This document shows, one piece after another, positions 9,270-17,653 of a stretch of DNA of 64,000 nucleotides; position 1 is the stretch's first letter, and each line of letters begins with the position of its first letter. The notes below the pieces were generated by a model. The model had not been told where the DNA came from. It saw nothing but the letters and a program-made list of their open reading frames with translations, and did no database searches. This DNA is from Deltaproteobacteria bacterium (GTDB lineage Bacteria; Myxococcota_A; UBA796; GCA-2862545). Position numbers and translations under genes: made by a program. The stretch covers positions 1-64,000 of the forward strand of contig SBGP01000029.1 in assembly GCA_006226595.1 (NCBI GenBank). Direction: 5' to 3'.

Positions 9270-10349
9270 CTAGACGGGCAAGCTCGCTTCGATGCGCTCA
9301 CCCACGGCGTCGACGCCGAATCGGGCGAGGGCCTGGCGACGGGCTTGTTGTCCCCGTCGCTGCCGTTCGTCGACGTCGCGCGCAGCGAGCAGGGCGTCGG
9401 TGAGGTCGCGTACGGCGTGGTCGCCGCAGGGCACGAGCCATCCGGTCTCGCCGTCGAGCACGGTGTCGGGAATGGCGCCCCAGTGCAGGCCGATCGAGGG
9501 GAGCCCGAAGCAGGCGGACTCGACGAAGCCCATGCCGAACGAGTCGTAGGTGGAGGGAAGCACGAACACGTCGGCGTCGCGCAGCACCTCGCGCTTGCGG
9601 GCATCGTCGACCCAGCCGACGAAGCGCACGCGATGGGACACGCCCAGCGAGCCCGCGAGCTGCTCGAGGGACGCGCGCAGCTCCCCGTCGCCCGCAACGA
9701 CGAGCTCCACGTCCGCGGGGCAGGCGGCCACCGCCCGGATGGCGAGGTCCACGCCCTTGCCGTCCACGAGCCGCGTCATGGTGAGGGCGCGCAGCCCGGA
9801 CCGCGCGGCCCGGGGCATCGGTGGGAGACGCGCTTCGGCCTCGATCAGCGGGGGCAGGGGATTGGGCACGACCGCGACCTTGCCCGGATGATGGCGCTGC
9901 ACCAGCTCCTGCCAGTACGGCGCGAGCACGCACACGACGTCGACGTCGCGCAGTGCACGCAGCAACAGGGGGCGCTGCACGGGCGAGGCGAGGACCTGCT
10001 CGACGTGCAGGCTGTGCAGCTGGATCATCGTCTTCGCGCCGAAGCGTCGCGCGAGCCGCAGCAGCGAGGTCTCGCGAAGCATCGACAGCCCCGCGCCCGC
10101 GTGGGCGTAGACGATGGGCGTGTCACCGCGAAGCTGCACCCGCCGGATCGCGCGCACGAGCTCGGGCACGCGCGACACGGCCATCCACAGGTGCCGGTCC
10201 CGTCGGTCGGGCCGGTAGGTGACGACCTGGGTCTCGAACAAGCCCACGCGCTGCATGGCCTGCAGGTAGCCGGACATGGCGACGCCGATGCCCCCACGTG
10301 GACGCGAGGGATCGGTGCCGGTGACGATGATGCGCGGGCGACCTGTCAG
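9270..10349 (-). CDS. GT4-family glycosyltransferase, apparent CTG start
   Basis: A GT-B glycosyltransferase of family GT4. The C-terminal half has the nucleotide-sugar site (MTRLVDGKGVDLAIRA, then SFGMGFVESACFGLPSIG). The first ATG (10277) would give 335 residues but lose the first strand and the N-terminal GG loop. Reading upstream gives RPRIIVTGTD followed by RPRGGIG, the expected family N-terminus. The only plausible start upstream of that and downstream of the in-frame TAG (10350-10352) is CTG at 10349; there is no ATG, GTG or TTG. That gives 359 residues and a start four bases after the preceding gene's stop, so reinitiation is likely. It probably adds a later sugar of the repeat unit. 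Confidence 0.85.
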   Translation of the reverse strand: MTGRPRIIVTGTDPSRPRGGIGVAMSGYLQAMQRVGLFETQVVTYRPDRRDRHLWMAVSRVPELVRAIRRVQLRGDTPIVYAHAGAGLSMLRETSLLRLARRFGAKTMIQLHSLHVEQVLASPVQRPLLLRALRDVDVVCVLAPYWQELVQRHHPGKVAVVPNPLPPLIEAEARLPPMPRAARSGLRALTMTRLVDGKGVDLAIRAVAACPADVELVVAGDGELRASLEQLAGSLGVSHRVRFVGWVDDARKREVLRDADVFVLPSTYDSFGMGFVESACFGLPSIGLHWGAIPDTVLDGETGWLVPCGDHAVRDLTDALLAARDVDERQRRGQQARRQALARFGVDAVGERIEASLPV

Positions 10350-10353
10350 CTAG

Positions 10354-11304
10354 CTACCGGAGCTTGACCGGGGCCGACGGGCGGGCCGCGGTGTTCACCG
10401 GGCGGCGGGTCTCGCCGTCGCCGCACCAGCCGTGGTCGACGTACACGCCGCCGTTGTTCTCGTCGAGCTCGACCTCGAAGCTGTCGATGCTGCGGAAGTT
10501 CGTGCCCTTGTAGGGCGCGGCGTCGTGGGCGGCGTTGTTCGCGACGATGCTCACGCGCTCGGAGGGCGCGGCGCCGTCCTGGTAGTAGCCGAGGTTCGAG
10601 ACCGAGGCCCAGTAGTACTTGCCGCCGCCGACCGCGAAGTTGTTCTCGGCGATCACGCAGTCCTTGCAGCCGGCGAGCACGATGCCGCCGGTCGTGAACT
10701 TGGGCGTGTCCTGGACCCAGCCGCTGAACGTGTTGTTGTACACGTCGTTGCTCGACACGTTGAACATGTACACGCCGATGCCGCCCACGAAAGAGCCGGT
10801 GTCGGTGTGGGTCGAGAAGCCGCGGAAGTCGTTGCCCTGGACCGTCCAGTACTTGCCGCCGTCGACGTCGCCGGACTCGCACTCCTCGGTGCGGGAGCCC
10901 GTGTTGGTCACGCCCTGCACGCAGGAGAGGAACGTGTTGTTCGACACGTTGACCTCGTCCGGCGCGCCGCCCATGTGCTGGACGGACGCGTACACGCCGA
11001 GGTCGAGCTTCTTCGAGGTGCAGTCGAAGGTGAAGCCGACGATCTCGGAGCCGCTCGCGCTCTCCTTCATCGGGAAGGCGATGGCGGCGCCGCGCTTGCG
11101 CGTGCCCGAGACGATGACCGCGTCCTTGCCCTGGATGGACACCGGGCGGTCCACGGTCGCACCGGCCCATTGTCCCGGACCGACGACGATCACGGACGCA
11201 GTGCCGTGGTCCACGGCATCTTGAATCGTGGCGAAGTCCTCGGGCACGCGATCGACATCGGCGGCGAGGGCAGAACCTACGAGAAGGGCGGTAAGAGTGA
11301 GCAT
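10354..11304 (-). CDS. Secreted right-handed beta-helix protein
   Basis: The 316-residue protein has an N-terminal signal peptide (MLTLTALLVGSALA) and then short repeated strands rich in Asn and Val-x-x-N-N-T-F steps, such as VSNNTFLSC, VYNNTFSG and IAENNFAVGG. This is the pattern of parallel beta-helix (NosD/pectate-lyase-like) proteins. The first part, PEDFATIQDAVDHG, matches the usual opening of such folds. The family binds or cleaves polysaccharides, or serves as epimerase or adhesin. It lies between the GT4 gene and the heparinase-like gene on the same strand, fitting glycan handling outside the cell. No catalytic residues can be named. Eight cysteines suggest disulfides. Confidence 0.75.
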   Translation of the reverse strand: MLTLTALLVGSALAADVDRVPEDFATIQDAVDHGTASVIVVGPGQWAGATVDRPVSIQGKDAVIVSGTRKRGAAIAFPMKESASGSEIVGFTFDCTSKKLDLGVYASVQHMGGAPDEVNVSNNTFLSCVQGVTNTGSRTEECESGDVDGGKYWTVQGNDFRGFSTHTDTGSFVGGIGVYMFNVSSNDVYNNTFSGWVQDTPKFTTGGIVLAGCKDCVIAENNFAVGGGKYYWASVSNLGYYQDGAAPSERVSIVANNAAHDAAPYKGTNFRSIDSFEVELDENNGGVYVDHGWCGDGETRRPVNTAARPSAPVKLR

Positions 11305-11332
11305 GGCGTACTCCGGCTGCAGACAAGCATAA

Positions 11333-11351
11333 CCAACGTTCGCACCGTTGG
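11333..11351. promoter_or_regulatory. Inverted repeat in leader of the beta-helix gene
   Basis: A perfect 6-bp dyad, CCAACG and CGTTGG, separated by seven bases, sits about 30 bp upstream of the beta-helix start codon at 11304. It lacks a T-run, so an operator is more likely than a terminator. No regulator gene lies nearby. Low-confidence site. Confidence 0.25.
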
Positions 11352-11415
11352 CAGGGTCTACCTCATCCGTCTTTCGCGTTGTTGCGGGTCTATCGACAAA
11401 CCGACACCTGTTGCC

Positions 11416-13299
11416 TCATTCGCGCGTCCGCGGGGACGCTCCGACCGTCGGCGCGATCGTGTGCTCGAAGCTGTGCCCCCCCTGGTAGCGAGCCTGCACG
11501 CGGATCGACGTCGTCGGAACCAGGGTGTTGTACGCGGGTGAAGCCCAGCCGGGACCGTGCGCGGCGCCGCCGCGAAACAGCGTGGGTGTGGCGCCGTCGG
11601 GAACGGTGAGTGTCCACGTGGCGTCGCCGACGGCGAGGTGGACGCGTCGTCCGTCGGCTTCCGCGCGCACGGCGGGGTGCAGGTGGAACCACCACGTCGC
11701 GGTGTGCGTCCCGGCGCCGTCCAGGCGGTCGACGACCGTGAGGGTCGCGTCGGAGAGCGTGATCCGGCGGGCAACGCGCAGTCCCCGGTGCGACTGCTCG
11801 GCCTCGGCCCACCCGGCGCCGGGATTCGAGGCGACCAGTCGGCACTCGCCGGTCCGGTTCCACGTGAACCCCCCGCTCGGCTCCGAGGCGGCCTGCCCGT
11901 CGACGACGACGGTGTTGTGGGCGCGAGAGCTGCGCTGGAACTCGCGCCACGCGTCGTCGGCGTACTGGTAGGTGCCGAGCCCCCACAGGAGAGGCTGCCC
12001 GTCGACGGTCGCCCACACCGCGAGCTGATCGGCATGCCCGTGCGCGCAGAGTGGAGCGAGGCCCACGGGCCCATGGTCTAGCCACGCGGTGAATCGGGCC
12101 GAACGGAGCACGGTGAGGCCGGCGTCGACGAAGGTGCACGGCGGGCGCGGCGGGCCGAGCGCGAGTGCGCCTCCGCCAAGGACGAGGCTTCGCAGCGATT
12201 CCGGACTGGGAGGCGCGAGCTCCGGTCGTCCCAGTGCGCTGGCGACAGCGTGCACGACGCTGCTCGGGTACTGCTCACGGCCTTCGCCGTCCTCGACGAC
12301 CACCGAGCCGTCGTCGTCGCCGATGGGCGGCCACAGCCCGCTGTCGTCTAGGACATGGGCGAGGAACGCGGCGCTGCGCGCGAGGATGTCGTCCAGTTGC
12401 GGGGCCCAGTCGAGGCCGGTGGTGACGCCGCGGGCGACCAGCAGCCACTCGGTGGCGGCCGCCTGGTAGGTGAGGGTCTGCTCGACGTAGCCGCCGTCCT
12501 GGTGCCACAGCTTCTCGGCGAGCTCGCGCAGCTCTGCCGCCGCCGCACGCCACTCCTCGGCCTCGGGATGCGCCGGGAGGCATGCCGAACAGGCGACGAG
12601 GCCGACGAGCTCCGCGAGCCTGTGGTTGTTCGCCGACGAGTACAGCGAGGGGTAGCGCGCGAGCCACCGGCCGTGCGCGACGAGCTGCTGGCCGAGCCGG
12701 GCCTCCACCTCGGGTGGAAGGTCGAGGCAAGCGCGCACCACCAGCAGGCTGACGACGCGCTGCGCACACTCGATACCGCTCGCCCACGCCATGCCGAGGT
12801 AGGGCGGTCGCGCCAGCCAGCTTCGGAGCTCGGACAGCGCCAGATCGCGTGCACCGGGGACGCCACCGAGACGCGCTCCCAGGGCGAGCACCTGAAGGTG
12901 ACGCAGGCGGTGGAGCTCCCACACCAGGTTCGGGTCGACGCCCGGCTCGCGATACGAGATGGCGTGCCCGTGGGCCGTCGAGGGCCAGCGATGGCCGCTG
13001 ATCGGGTCGACATCCCAGTCTACGGGGCCCTCCGGCCAGCGAACGCCAAGCAGGGTGAGCTCCCCGGCCACGATGCGCCTGGCCGCCTCGCGCAGCGCGT
13101 CGCTCGCCGCCCAGGATGGCTCGATTCGCGGCCAGGCCGCCGCAATCGGACACGCGGCCGGCTCCGGGAGCGGACGCAGGCCATCGGCCAGCTTCTGGCC
13201 AGCCTGTTGCACGCGGTACGGCAACTCTTCGGGACTGATGGCTCGTGCCCGTCGCCGCAGCCATCGAAGGCGCTCGGCCGGTGAGCTGCCTTGGCTCAT
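11416..13299 (-). CDS. Heparinase II/III-family polysaccharide lyase
   Basis: A 627-residue protein of the heparinase II/III (alginate-lyase-like) group. The N-terminal part is helical (an alpha/alpha toroid), with PEELPYRVQQ near residue 25 and a barrel motif SSANNHRLAE around 220-230. The C-terminal beta-sandwich region has the conserved run AHGHADQLAVW, LLWGLGTYQY and SSRAHNTVVVDG. In the family these histidines and tyrosines take part in beta-elimination or metal binding. Members lie in many exopolysaccharide loci, where they trim or release polymer. No signal peptide is evident, which is common for the exopolysaccharide-linked group. It is divergent from the next gene with 31 bp between starts. 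Confidence 0.87.
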   Translation of the reverse strand: MSQGSSPAERLRWLRRRARAISPEELPYRVQQAGQKLADGLRPLPEPAACPIAAAWPRIEPSWAASDALREAARRIVAGELTLLGVRWPEGPVDWDVDPISGHRWPSTAHGHAISYREPGVDPNLVWELHRLRHLQVLALGARLGGVPGARDLALSELRSWLARPPYLGMAWASGIECAQRVVSLLVVRACLDLPPEVEARLGQQLVAHGRWLARYPSLYSSANNHRLAELVGLVACSACLPAHPEAEEWRAAAAELRELAEKLWHQDGGYVEQTLTYQAAATEWLLVARGVTTGLDWAPQLDDILARSAAFLAHVLDDSGLWPPIGDDDGSVVVEDGEGREQYPSSVVHAVASALGRPELAPPSPESLRSLVLGGGALALGPPRPPCTFVDAGLTVLRSARFTAWLDHGPVGLAPLCAHGHADQLAVWATVDGQPLLWGLGTYQYADDAWREFQRSSRAHNTVVVDGQAASEPSGGFTWNRTGECRLVASNPGAGWAEAEQSHRGLRVARRITLSDATLTVVDRLDGAGTHTATWWFHLHPAVRAEADGRRVHLAVGDATWTLTVPDGATPTLFRGGAAHGPGWASPAYNTLVPTTSIRVQARYQGGHSFEHTIAPTVGASPRTRE

Positions 13300-13330
13300 C
13301 GCGTCACTCCAGGTGGCATACTAGCAGGCC

Positions 13331-15571
13331 ATGGCTCCTGGCTCTTCCCGTTCCCGTCGTCGTCGCGGACCGCCTGACGGACTGCTGAGTGCTACGGCGT
13401 GGGGACCCATGGTCCTGACCCTCGGCGCCACGCTCGCGCTCGGAGGGGTGCATGCGCCGGTTCGAGCGGCGCTCTGCGTCGCGATTGCCGGCTGGTCGCT
13501 GTTCGTGCTCCGCTACCGGCGGCACATGCCGCAGCAGCCCGATCTGGTTCGTCTGTACCAGGCTCTCGCGGCGGCCCTCGTGCTCGGCCTGCTGGTGCTG
13601 GTGCCCCTGCCGATGGGGCTGCGGGCGATGCTGTCTCCGCAGCTGACTGCGATCGAGGCCGTGGTGGGGGCCGACGGCTGGCGGCCACTGGCCCCGGACC
13701 CGGGCGCGGCGCTGCGCGGTCTCGCTGTGCTCACGACGCTGTGGCTCGCGATGCAGGCGGCGGTGCACCGGCAGGTCAGGCCGCGCCACCTGGTGCTGGC
13801 GGTGACGGCCGCGGGGGCCGTGACGGCGGGGCTGGGCATCGCGTCGATGGCCGTGGGGCTCGCCTCCCCACTCGGCCTGGGGCGCGGAGTCGGCGTCACC
13901 TGGTTCGGCACCTTCATCAGCGCGAACCACGCGGGTGCGCTGCTCGCCGCGGGCGGCGCCACCGCGACCTTTGCGGCGGTGTCGGACAAGCGCTGGCGGC
14001 CGCTGTGGGTGAGCCTGGCGGTGCTGTGCGCGGTGGGCGCAGTGTTGTCGCGGTCTCGGGGTGCTCCGATGCACCTGCTCATCGGTCTCGCGCTCGGGCT
14101 CGCGGCCCAGGAGCGAGGCCCGCTGCGCGTGCTCGGTCTGGGCGTCGCGGTCGCGGTTCCGCTGGCGGTCGTGTCCATGCCCGAGGCCTGGCTCGAAGCC
14201 TACTCCCAGCGCATCGACCCCGGACACCTCAACAACGACGTGTTTGGCGGACGCGGTGCGTTCTACCGCGATGCGGCGGCGCTCTCCGGCGTCTCTCCGT
14301 TGCTGGGCCTCGGCGCGGGTGGGTTTGCCGTCGCGTTCCGGAGCCTCTTCGACACGCCTCGGTACGTCGACTTCCAGCACGCCCACAACGAGTGGTTGCA
14401 GCTGCCCGTCGAGCAGGGGGCGTTCGGGGTGTTCCTCGTGGCCGTCGCCATCGCGTTGTGGCTGCGCAGCCTGCGTGGAGAGCCCGCTCACGACTTCGTG
14501 GGGGCGAGCGTCGCCGGGCTCGGCGCCCTCGCCTCGGCCGCGACGATCGACTTTCCGGCCCGCTCGCTGGCGCTGGCCCTGGTCGCGACCTGGCTGTTCA
14601 TCCTGCCGTTCAAGCGCTCGACCGAGCGGGCGCCTCGGGTTCGGTTCCCCGTGTTCGCGGTTCTCGGGGCCGCGGCGGTGCTCGCCTTCGCGGTCGGAGG
14701 CCCCTACGGCCGCGCCTCCGCGGCCATGGACCTCGCACAGGCGGAGTTCGACGCCGGAGACCTCGTCGCTGCCGAGGAGCAGGTCGAGCAGGCCCTCGCG
14801 CGGCGGCCGCTCGACGCCAGGGCCTGGGGTCTGAGGGCGCGCATCGCGCAGCGCGGTGGCGACCTCGAGGCTGCGAAGGCACACCTCGAAGCGTCGATTG
14901 CGGTCGCCCCGCACCTGCCGGGCCCGTGGATCGGACTCGCTCGCCTGCGCCGAGCCACCGGAGATGCGGCCGGCGCGGATGCGGCGTACGGCGCATTGCT
15001 CGAGCTGGAGCTTCCGGCTGGGAGCGAGAAGGCGCTGATTGCCGAGGTCATCGAGCAGGGCCCCGATGCCACGGTGCGGGCGCTGCAGATGTGGCCCACC
15101 CGTCCGGATCGGCAGTGTCAGATGGCCATCGATCTCGCGCGGCGGGGGGCCATCGACGACGGCGCACTGCTCATGACCGAGGAGGCACGCGAGCTGTGCC
15201 GGCAGCCCTGGGCCGAGTGGTTGGTGGCGAACAAGCAGTACCAGGCGGCGCTCGACGAGCTCGGCGAGCTGCGTGGCTGCGTCGCCGATCGCACGGCGGG
15301 ACGCGCGCTGTTGGCCCTGGAACGGCCGGAGGCGCTGGGACGGCTCGAGGAGGCCATGCTCGCGTGCGAGGACAAGCCGCTGACCCTGCGGGTCGCCCTC
15401 GGACAAGCCAAGCTGCGCGCCGGAGACCGTGACGGACTCGGCGTGCTCGAGGGGGCGGTCCGCGATCACCCCGACGCGACCTGGGCCCGTCAGGTGCTCG
15501 TGCGCGAGCTCACCGAGCTGGGGCTGGCGGAGCGGGCGGCCGAGCATCGCCGCTGGCTGGAGAAGCCGTAA
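13331..15571 (+). CDS. O-antigen ligase-like membrane protein with TPR tail (copy 2)
   Basis: This 746-residue protein has an N-terminal block of 12 or so membrane helices with the O-antigen ligase signature (SRSRGAP around 240, GGRGAFYRDA around 305, LGLGAGGF, then FQHAHNEWLQLPVEQG around 350). A soluble C-terminal part of about 280 residues has the alternating Ala/Leu/Glu pattern of tetratricopeptide repeats, for example DLVAAEEQVEQALARRPLDA. The architecture matches ligases that carry periplasmic TPRs for partner binding. The ATG at 13331 is the first start and is followed by an Arg-rich stretch. The last 62 bp overlap the convergent third ligase gene. It may be the polymerase, the ligase or a glycosylation enzyme. 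Confidence 0.85.
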   Translation: MAPGSSRSRRRRGPPDGLLSATAWGPMVLTLGATLALGGVHAPVRAALCVAIAGWSLFVLRYRRHMPQQPDLVRLYQALAAALVLGLLVLVPLPMGLRAMLSPQLTAIEAVVGADGWRPLAPDPGAALRGLAVLTTLWLAMQAAVHRQVRPRHLVLAVTAAGAVTAGLGIASMAVGLASPLGLGRGVGVTWFGTFISANHAGALLAAGGATATFAAVSDKRWRPLWVSLAVLCAVGAVLSRSRGAPMHLLIGLALGLAAQERGPLRVLGLGVAVAVPLAVVSMPEAWLEAYSQRIDPGHLNNDVFGGRGAFYRDAAALSGVSPLLGLGAGGFAVAFRSLFDTPRYVDFQHAHNEWLQLPVEQGAFGVFLVAVAIALWLRSLRGEPAHDFVGASVAGLGALASAATIDFPARSLALALVATWLFILPFKRSTERAPRVRFPVFAVLGAAAVLAFAVGGPYGRASAAMDLAQAEFDAGDLVAAEEQVEQALARRPLDARAWGLRARIAQRGGDLEAAKAHLEASIAVAPHLPGPWIGLARLRRATGDAAGADAAYGALLELELPAGSEKALIAEVIEQGPDATVRALQMWPTRPDRQCQMAIDLARRGAIDDGALLMTEEARELCRQPWAEWLVANKQYQAALDELGELRGCVADRTAGRALLALERPEALGRLEEAMLACEDKPLTLRVALGQAKLRAGDRDGLGVLEGAVRDHPDATWARQVLVRELTELGLAERAAEHRRWLEKP

Positions 15572-16697
15572 ACGCGATGGCGAGCCAGATCGCGAACACC
15601 CAGCTCGGCGTGATGCGGCTCATCGTGCTGTCGGTCACCGCCGCGACGAGCACGCACGCGAGCAGCGCCGCGCGAGCCTGCGCACCGTAGGGTCCCGACG
15701 AGGCCGCCAGTCGGCGGGAGGCGGCGACGAGGGTCGCTAGCGCGAGTCCGAGCCCGAGTGCGCCGAACTGGTAGGTGAGGTTGAGGAACTCGTTCGCGGG
15801 GTTCTTCGGCTTCCAGAAGGTCTGGGCGCCGCGGATGCCGCTCCCGAGCACCCAGTCGACCGGGCCTTGCTCGACGAACGCGGCGAGCGAGGTCGTCCAC
15901 ATGCGAATGCGGCCGGTGCCGAGCTCGAGCCATGCCTCGGAGTCGCTGGAGCCGAGTGGGGCGAGCAGGGCGCCGAAGCGGGCCCGAGCCGCCGGGTCGG
16001 TGGCGATGAGCAGTGCCGCCCCGACCGCCCCGACTCCGAGCAGTCGCCGCGCGGTCTTCATGCCGATCAACCCGAGCAGGGAGACTGCGAAGAAGATCCA
16101 CGAGCTTCGGGTGTAGGTCGCGTAGAGCGTGGGGACCGTGATCACGACCGCGATCAGGGCGAGACGATCCCCGCGGGACACCCGGTACAGGGCCATCGAC
16201 GCGCCCATCGCCATGACCAGCGAGAGGTTGTGGATGTTGTGGTACACACCGCGAAGTCGCCAGGTCTCGTGCAGCCACACCCACGCGTCTGGCCAGGCGG
16301 CGGCGGCGACGAGCGACAGGAGCCCGGTGGCGGCAAAGCCTGCGACGAGCGTGCGCTCGAGTGCGTCGAAGTGCTCGCCGATCCGGGCTTCGCGGGCGAC
16401 GGCGAACAGCAGCACCGGACTCGCCAGCCGCAAGGCCTCAGCGAGATCGACGATGTGGTGCGTCGAGCGGGCGAGGCCGAGCGCGAGCAGCCCCAGGGCC
16501 ACGAGCTCCGGCCAGCGCCAGCCCCGCGCGCGGGTGAGGGTCGCGGCGAGAGCCACGAGCAGCGCGACCGTGCCGACCCGCAGCAGGTTGATGCCCGGAG
16601 CGAACGCCGGCAGCCACCACAGCACGTCCAGCGCGATGCGGGTGCCGACGAAGAGAGGCAGTACCCTCCGGCACTGGCTGGCGCTGTCAGGATTCAT
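15510..16697 (-). CDS. O-antigen ligase / Wzy-type membrane protein (copy 3)
   Basis: A 395-residue polytopic protein with about ten hydrophobic helices. It shares with copies 1 and 2 the order of features: a Tyr-Thr-Arg-Ser step (ATYTRSSW) after the central helices, TGRIRMW, a loop with LGSGIRGA and a closing NEFLNLTYQFGALGLGLAL. The YTRSS and GSG elements fit the Wzy_C superfamily. It differs strongly in sequence from the other two, so this is not a recent duplication. The gene starts 105 bp from the divergent exporter gene and ends inside the 3' end of copy 2. Confidence 0.78.
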   Translation of the reverse strand: MNPDSASQCRRVLPLFVGTRIALDVLWWLPAFAPGINLLRVGTVALLVALAATLTRARGWRWPELVALGLLALGLARSTHHIVDLAEALRLASPVLLFAVAREARIGEHFDALERTLVAGFAATGLLSLVAAAAWPDAWVWLHETWRLRGVYHNIHNLSLVMAMGASMALYRVSRGDRLALIAVVITVPTLYATYTRSSWIFFAVSLLGLIGMKTARRLLGVGAVGAALLIATDPAARARFGALLAPLGSSDSEAWLELGTGRIRMWTTSLAAFVEQGPVDWVLGSGIRGAQTFWKPKNPANEFLNLTYQFGALGLGLALATLVAASRRLAASSGPYGAQARAALLACVLVAAVTDSTMSRITPSWVFAIWLAIAFTASPASGDARPPAPPAPAR

Positions 16698-16802
16698 GCG
16701 GTGGGCGGTGGGGGAGTCCTGGAGCCCGCAACAGGCGGCCTGAGACGGGCGATGACACGCGGGGGACTAGTCAACCCCGACGGTGGTGGATACCAAACAA
16801 CC

Positions 16803-17603
16803 ATGCGCTACGCACTCCTCATTGCTCTCTTCCTCCCCTCGATGTCGCTCGCGACCGAGGTCGGCCTGGCGCCCGTCGCCGAGGTCGATGCGTACAAGGT
16901 CGGTGAGGGCGACGTGCTCACCGTCCGCGTGCACGGCGAGCCCGAGTTCGGCGGAAACGTGATCATCGGCAGCGGCGGCGCGGGCGACTTCCCGTACGTC
17001 GGCAGCATCTCGGTGCAGGGCATGACCACCCAGCAGGTGACCGAGAAGGTGCGCGAGGCGCTCGAGGCCGACTACCTCGTCGACCCCAAGGTCAGCGTGT
17101 GGGTCGAGAAGTACGGCAGCCAGGAAGTGCGCGTGCTCGGCGCGGTCAAGAACCCGGGCGTGTACTTCCTCCGCAAGCCGACGCGGATCACCGAGATCCT
17201 CGCCGAAGCCGGCGGCGTGCTCGAGAACGAGAACGTGACCGAGATCCAGTACCGGACGGGCGAGGGGCAGGCGATCCTGCCGGTCCAGGGCCTGCTCGAG
17301 CGCGGCGACGGTGATGCGGTCGTGGCTCGCGGCGACGTGATCTACGTGCCGCGCGGCGAGGTCGTGTACCTCTCCGGCCAGGTCGAGAAGCCGGGCGCGG
17401 TGCCGATGGAGAAGGGCCTGACCCTGCTCCAGGCGATCACCAAGGCGGGCGGTCCGAGCGAGACGGCGCGGCTCACCGGCGCCTACATCCTGCGCGATGG
17501 CGAGCGGATCTCCGTGAACGTCCGCCGGATCCTCAACGGTCGCGAGGCGGACATCCAGCTCCTGCCGGGCGACCAGGTCGTGCTCCGCCAGAGCGTGTTC
17601 TAG
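16803..17603 (+). CDS. Wza/GumB-like polysaccharide exporter
   Basis: The 266-residue product is an outer-membrane polysaccharide export protein. It has a signal peptide (to about residue 18, SMSLA), the Poly_export domain (about 28-110, starting YKVGEGDVLTV) and two SLBB domains (about 115-170 and 195-250, with VRVLGAVKNPGVY and VYLSGQVEKPGAVPM). There is no cysteine in the whole chain, so it is not a lipoprotein, and it lacks the C-terminal amphipathic helix of Escherichia coli Wza. This places it with the short GumB/VpsN-like exporters that may need a separate outer-membrane channel. I use the ATG at 16803; the long upstream open frame is antisense to the ligase gene. It pairs functionally with the Wzc-like protein. 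Confidence 0.92.
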   Translation: MRYALLIALFLPSMSLATEVGLAPVAEVDAYKVGEGDVLTVRVHGEPEFGGNVIIGSGGAGDFPYVGSISVQGMTTQQVTEKVREALEADYLVDPKVSVWVEKYGSQEVRVLGAVKNPGVYFLRKPTRITEILAEAGGVLENENVTEIQYRTGEGQAILPVQGLLERGDGDAVVARGDVIYVPRGEVVYLSGQVEKPGAVPMEKGLTLLQAITKAGGPSETARLTGAYILRDGERISVNVRRILNGREADIQLLPGDQVVLRQSVF

Positions 17604-17610
17604 GGCCTTC

Positions 17611-17627
17611 CCGCCGCTTTTCGGCGG
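17611..17627 (+). terminator. Small GC hairpin between exporter and amidotransferase genes
   Basis: CCGCCG, a CTTTT loop and CGGCGG form a 6-bp stem just after the exporter stop codon. No T-run follows, so it may only attenuate transcription or stabilise the upstream message. A weak call. Confidence 0.3.
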
Positions 17628-17653
17628 CGTCGGATCGTTCGAGGGAGAGCCCG

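Noticed and set aside
13304-15547. A 747-codon frame antisense to the second O-antigen-ligase gene
   Set aside because: It has Arg/His/Gln-rich composition without domains, while the plus-strand frame has membrane helices, ligase motifs and TPRs.
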